Assembly (NCBI GenBank): GCA_009779205.1
Contig: WRER01000039.1
Location: 1-6,875, forward strand
Reading direction: 5' to 3'
DNA length: 6,875 nucleotides
Source: Methanobacteriota archaeon
GTDB lineage: Archaea; Halobacteriota; Methanomicrobia; Methanomicrobiales; Methanospirillaceae
Each line of letters starts with the position of its first letter. The first letter of the stretch is position 1. Below, piece by piece: positions 5,044 to 6,875 of the stretch. The translations under genes were made by a program, and so were the position numbers. The notes beneath the pieces were generated by a model. The model was not told the DNA's origin. It saw only the letters and a program-made list of their open reading frames with translations, and searched no databases.

Positions 5044-6252
5044 ATTGGGAATTCAATAAATCTTCGCCCGTGGAGCGCTTGCTTTGCAGATGAGATAGAT
5101 ATCAATGGCTATTCGATCCATCGATATATCGGAGATTTTTGGACATCTCGGCAGAGGCAGGAAAAAAATATACATGAGGTTCCATATCGTGCCTGCTTTA
5201 AGCCTCAGCTCCCGGCTTTTTTCATTAATGCACTAACATCTCCTTCTGAAATTGTGTATGATCCATTTGCAGGGCGGGGAACAACACCGATAACGGCCGG
5301 TCTGATGAACAGGCATATTATCGCAAATGACATAAACCCACTATCAGAGGTGTTTATCAGACCGCGTCTTTCTCCTCCTGAGCAATCAGATGTACTTGCC
5401 AGACTTTCAGAGATCCCATATGATCTCTCACTTCGGGCTGAGTTTGATCTCTCGATGTTTTATGATCCACAGACTGAAGCCGAGATCTGTTCACTTCGAT
5501 CATACTTCATGCAGCGAAAAGGAAGCGGAGAGTTTGACTCTTTGGATGCTTGGATTCGAATGGTTGCAACAACGAGGCTGTCGGGTCATTCTTCAGGATT
5601 TTTTTCTGTGTACACCCTTCCTCCAAATCAGGCTGTTCTCCCGCTCCGTCAGATTATAATTAATAAAAAGCGGGAACAAGTTCCTCCGTATCGGAATACA
5701 AAGGAGCTTATAGCGAAAAAAAGCAAACAACTCCTCTCCGGTCTCTCAAAACAAGAAAGAGAAATACTCTATCAGGTAGAAGAGAAAGCTCAGATTCTGT
5801 GTGCTGATGCAAGAAATACATACCAGATCCTCCCGGCTTGTGTAGATCTGACTGTGACTTCCCCACCGTTTTTGGACGTAGTCGCATATAATACAGATAA
5901 TTGGCTTCGGTGCTGGTTTTGTGGCATTGATGCTGAGGCAGTTGGGAAGCAGATAACAGTTCCATCGGATCTTGGAAGATGGTCAAGCATTATGAGTGAT
6001 GTATTTTTGGAGTTGTTTCGCATTACTCGCCCAGGTGGATTTGTTGCGTTTGAAGTTGGAGAAGTTCGAGGTGGGGAGATTCGATTAGATGAGGTCGTGG
6101 TTCCATTAGGTATTGCAGCAGGTTTTGTGTGTGAGGGAATCGTGATTCATACGCAAACATTTACAAAAACAGCTCATATCTGGGGAGTATCAAATATGAT
6201 TGGTGGTACAAATACAAATCGGATCGTGGTGTTTCAAAAACCAGTGCCGTGA
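5044..6252 (+). CDS. Orphan DNA methyltransferase (N4-cytosine/N6-adenine type), start codon anomalous
   Basis: A SAM-dependent DNA methyltransferase, 402 residues if read from ATT at 5044. Motif X-like YRACFKPQLP is at 48-57, motif I VYDPFAGRGTT at 71-81 and motif IV TSPPF at 272-276. After these come PGGFVAFEVGE (330-340) and a C-terminal GTNTNRIVVF. TSPPF favours N4-cytosine methylation, although N6-adenine is possible. The ~190 residues between motifs I and IV probably recognise the target. No ATG, GTG or TTG occurs in frame between the stop at 5020-5022 and GTG at 5254. The GTG start would leave 332 residues and lose motif X, yet the region before it reads like the methylase family. The strong Shine-Dalgarno at 5027-5037 supports a start near 5044. 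No restriction nuclease is adjacent. An ATT start, a frameshift at 5034 or a disrupted start are all possible. Confidence 0.8.
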   Translation: MGNSINLRPWSACFADEIDINGYSIHRYIGDFWTSRQRQEKNIHEVPYRACFKPQLPAFFINALTSPSEIVYDPFAGRGTTPITAGLMNRHIIANDINPLSEVFIRPRLSPPEQSDVLARLSEIPYDLSLRAEFDLSMFYDPQTEAEICSLRSYFMQRKGSGEFDSLDAWIRMVATTRLSGHSSGFFSVYTLPPNQAVLPLRQIIINKKREQVPPYRNTKELIAKKSKQLLSGLSKQEREILYQVEEKAQILCADARNTYQILPACVDLTVTSPPFLDVVAYNTDNWLRCWFCGIDAEAVGKQITVPSDLGRWSSIMSDVFLELFRITRPGGFVAFEVGEVRGGEIRLDEVVVPLGIAAGFVCEGIVIHTQTFTKTAHIWGVSNMIGGTNTNRIVVFQKPVP

Positions 6253-6629
6253 GTAATGGAGAGGTTACGAACTGAGGAGATGATTATCTCTCTTTGATTT
6301 CTGTAGGTGGTAAGGGATCCATATGCAGTGATGCGATCGAAGGAGTTGATGCTTATCTGGTGTGCGACTGAGTTTGAAATGAAGATCTGGAGAGGAATGC
6401 TGTTTTGATGCTCATCTTTTAGGGTGACTATCAAATGTTCTCCTGTTGCGGTTTTAGAAACAGTGTCTACTGTTGCAGTGATTGCAATAGCAGTTCCATC
6501 TGGGAGCGTGTGCTGGTATGGAGTGTAAAAGAGGTCTCGATGATCATCAAGGAAGATACCACTTATAATGCAGGCAAAGATAACCCCTGCAAGGATGAGT
6601 AATCCGGTTCGTTCTTGGTGGACAAGCAT
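6234..6629 (-). CDS. Membrane-anchored OB-fold protein
   Basis: A 131-residue protein with an N-terminal membrane segment at residues 9-27 (GLLILAGVIFACIISGIFL) after a short polar stretch, then a single soluble domain. Residues ~44-125 follow the OB-fold pattern: AIAITATVDTV, EHLIVTLKDEHQNSIPLQIF, ITAYGSLTTYRNQREIIISSV, as in the tRNA_anti/nucleic-acid-binding group. The positively charged N-terminus (R7) and acidic DDHRD after the span suggest the OB domain lies outside the membrane. The ligand is unknown. The frame is open to an ATG at 6677, but a TATA-like box lies across that codon. The ATG at 6629, with AAAAGGAT about 14 bases upstream, is preferred. Its end overlaps the methylase end by 19 bases on the opposite strand. 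Confidence 0.78.
   Translation of the reverse strand: MLVHQERTGLLILAGVIFACIISGIFLDDHRDLFYTPYQHTLPDGTAIAITATVDTVSKTATGEHLIVTLKDEHQNSIPLQIFISNSVAHQISINSFDRITAYGSLTTYRNQREIIISSVRNLSITHGTGF
6277..6300 (+). terminator. Possible hairpin terminator after the methylase
   Basis: GAGAT-GATT-ATCTC (6277-6290) forms a 5-bp stem, extendable by one wobble pair, followed by TCTTTGATTT. It lies 25 bases after the methylase stop and within the coding region of the opposite-strand OB-fold gene. The stem is weak and the T tract interrupted. Confidence 0.25.
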
Positions 6630-6675
6630 GGTTACGTAATGTATCCTTTTCAAACACAAAAAACATCTAAAATGC

Positions 6676-6686
6676 ATTTAAAAAGC
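6676..6686 (-). promoter_or_regulatory. TATA box of the OB-fold gene
   Basis: The minus strand reads GCTTTTTAAAT. Initiation about 25 bases downstream, near 6656, would give a leader of ~27 bases before the ATG at 6629 and exclude the upstream ATG at 6677 from the message. Confidence 0.45.
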
Positions 6687-6721
6687 AATTTACTCTGAAA
6701 ATTTCTCGTGAAGTGAGTAGC

Positions 6722-6741
6722 TCATAAATGTTCGTTTATGA
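6722..6741. repeat. Inverted repeat TCATAAA / TTTATGA
   Basis: Perfect 7-bp arms are separated by TGTTCG, about 40 bases upstream of the TATA box of the OB-fold gene. The core half-sites TCATA and TATGA also occur in the inverted repeat at 4962-4984. It could be an operator or a hairpin. The surrounding 198 bases to the right edge hold no gene I can support. Confidence 0.4.
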
Positions 6742-6875
6742 ACGATCTCTTTCATGTACATTTTCATTGCCATATTATTTAGATTTCTGCAATTGGAGTT
6801 TTATTTTATTTCTCGAATGACTTATCTCAAATACGAACTGGTTTGTACTCTAAAAGCGTGACAAGTATACTGACA

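Noticed and set aside
5708..6023. Minus-strand frames opposite the methylase
   Set aside because: They run antisense to motif IV and the conserved C-terminal part of the methylase and show no promoter or ribosome site.
6690..6773. 27-codon minus-strand frame (begins MAMKMYMKEIV)
   Set aside because: It has a credible composition but is very short, has no Shine-Dalgarno and spans the dyad at 6722-6741. There is not enough support to call it a gene.
6729..6821. 30-codon plus-strand frame from ATG 6729
   Set aside because: It has no ribosome site, an unusual Phe/Tyr/Cys-rich composition, and begins inside the dyad loop.
6827..6875. Possible C-terminal end of a minus-strand gene at the right edge (VSILVTLLEYKPVRI then TGA)
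   Set aside because: It looks protein-like, but there are only 15 codons and another minus frame is also open to the edge, so it cannot be told from chance.
1..6875. tRNA genes, CRISPR arrays, insertion sequences, integrase or toxin-antitoxin genes
   Set aside because: I looked for T-loop consensus sequences, regularly spaced long repeats, transposase-like frames and terminal repeats and found none. The only tandem repeat is the two-copy element at 4972-5002.

Overview
The window looks like a piece of a euryarchaeal methanogen chromosome, most likely Methanomicrobiales and perhaps Methanospirillum-like. The evidence is the set of archaeal-type proteins (DhnA-type class I aldolase, UPF0200 kinase-like protein, NrdG2-type radical SAM activase, archaeal RNase Z, a Methanomicrobiales-style DNA methylase). 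Ribosome binding sites read GGTGA or GGAGAGGTGAT, T-run terminators and AT-rich TATA-like boxes are present, and the base composition is moderately AT-rich. The genus is inferred from family memory and was not searched.

Layout. Seven of the eight clear genes before and after the divergent region lie on the minus strand; the methylase is on the plus strand. Reading in the minus direction from 4835: an NrdG-type activating protein, a UPF0200 P-loop protein, a metal-binding TIM-barrel protein and RNase Z overlap or nearly touch, so they look like one operon driven from a TATA-like box at 4861-4870. Two small uncharacterised genes (107 and 80 aa) and a class I aldolase follow, each apparently with its own promoter and T-rich terminator. 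A possible leaderless gene starts at 42 and leaves the left edge.

The region 4836-5043 separates this cluster from a divergent plus-strand DNA methyltransferase. It carries an 18-bp-period direct repeat, an overlapping inverted repeat, a short upstream reading frame and a very strong Shine-Dalgarno sequence. The methylase frame is open and family-like for 70 codons upstream of its first ATG/GTG/TTG, and the only start suitably placed behind the Shine-Dalgarno is ATT. The methylase ends by overlapping, tail to tail, a minus-strand gene for a membrane-anchored OB-fold protein. The last ~200 bases hold that gene's promoter and a dyad resembling the one upstream of the methylase.

There is no tRNA, rRNA, CRISPR array, insertion sequence or integrase. 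The operon genes are mostly housekeeping (tRNA 3' processing, ribonucleotide reductase activation, gluconeogenic aldolase). The least ordinary part is the methylase leader and start. No gene-free stretch exceeds about 210 bases.
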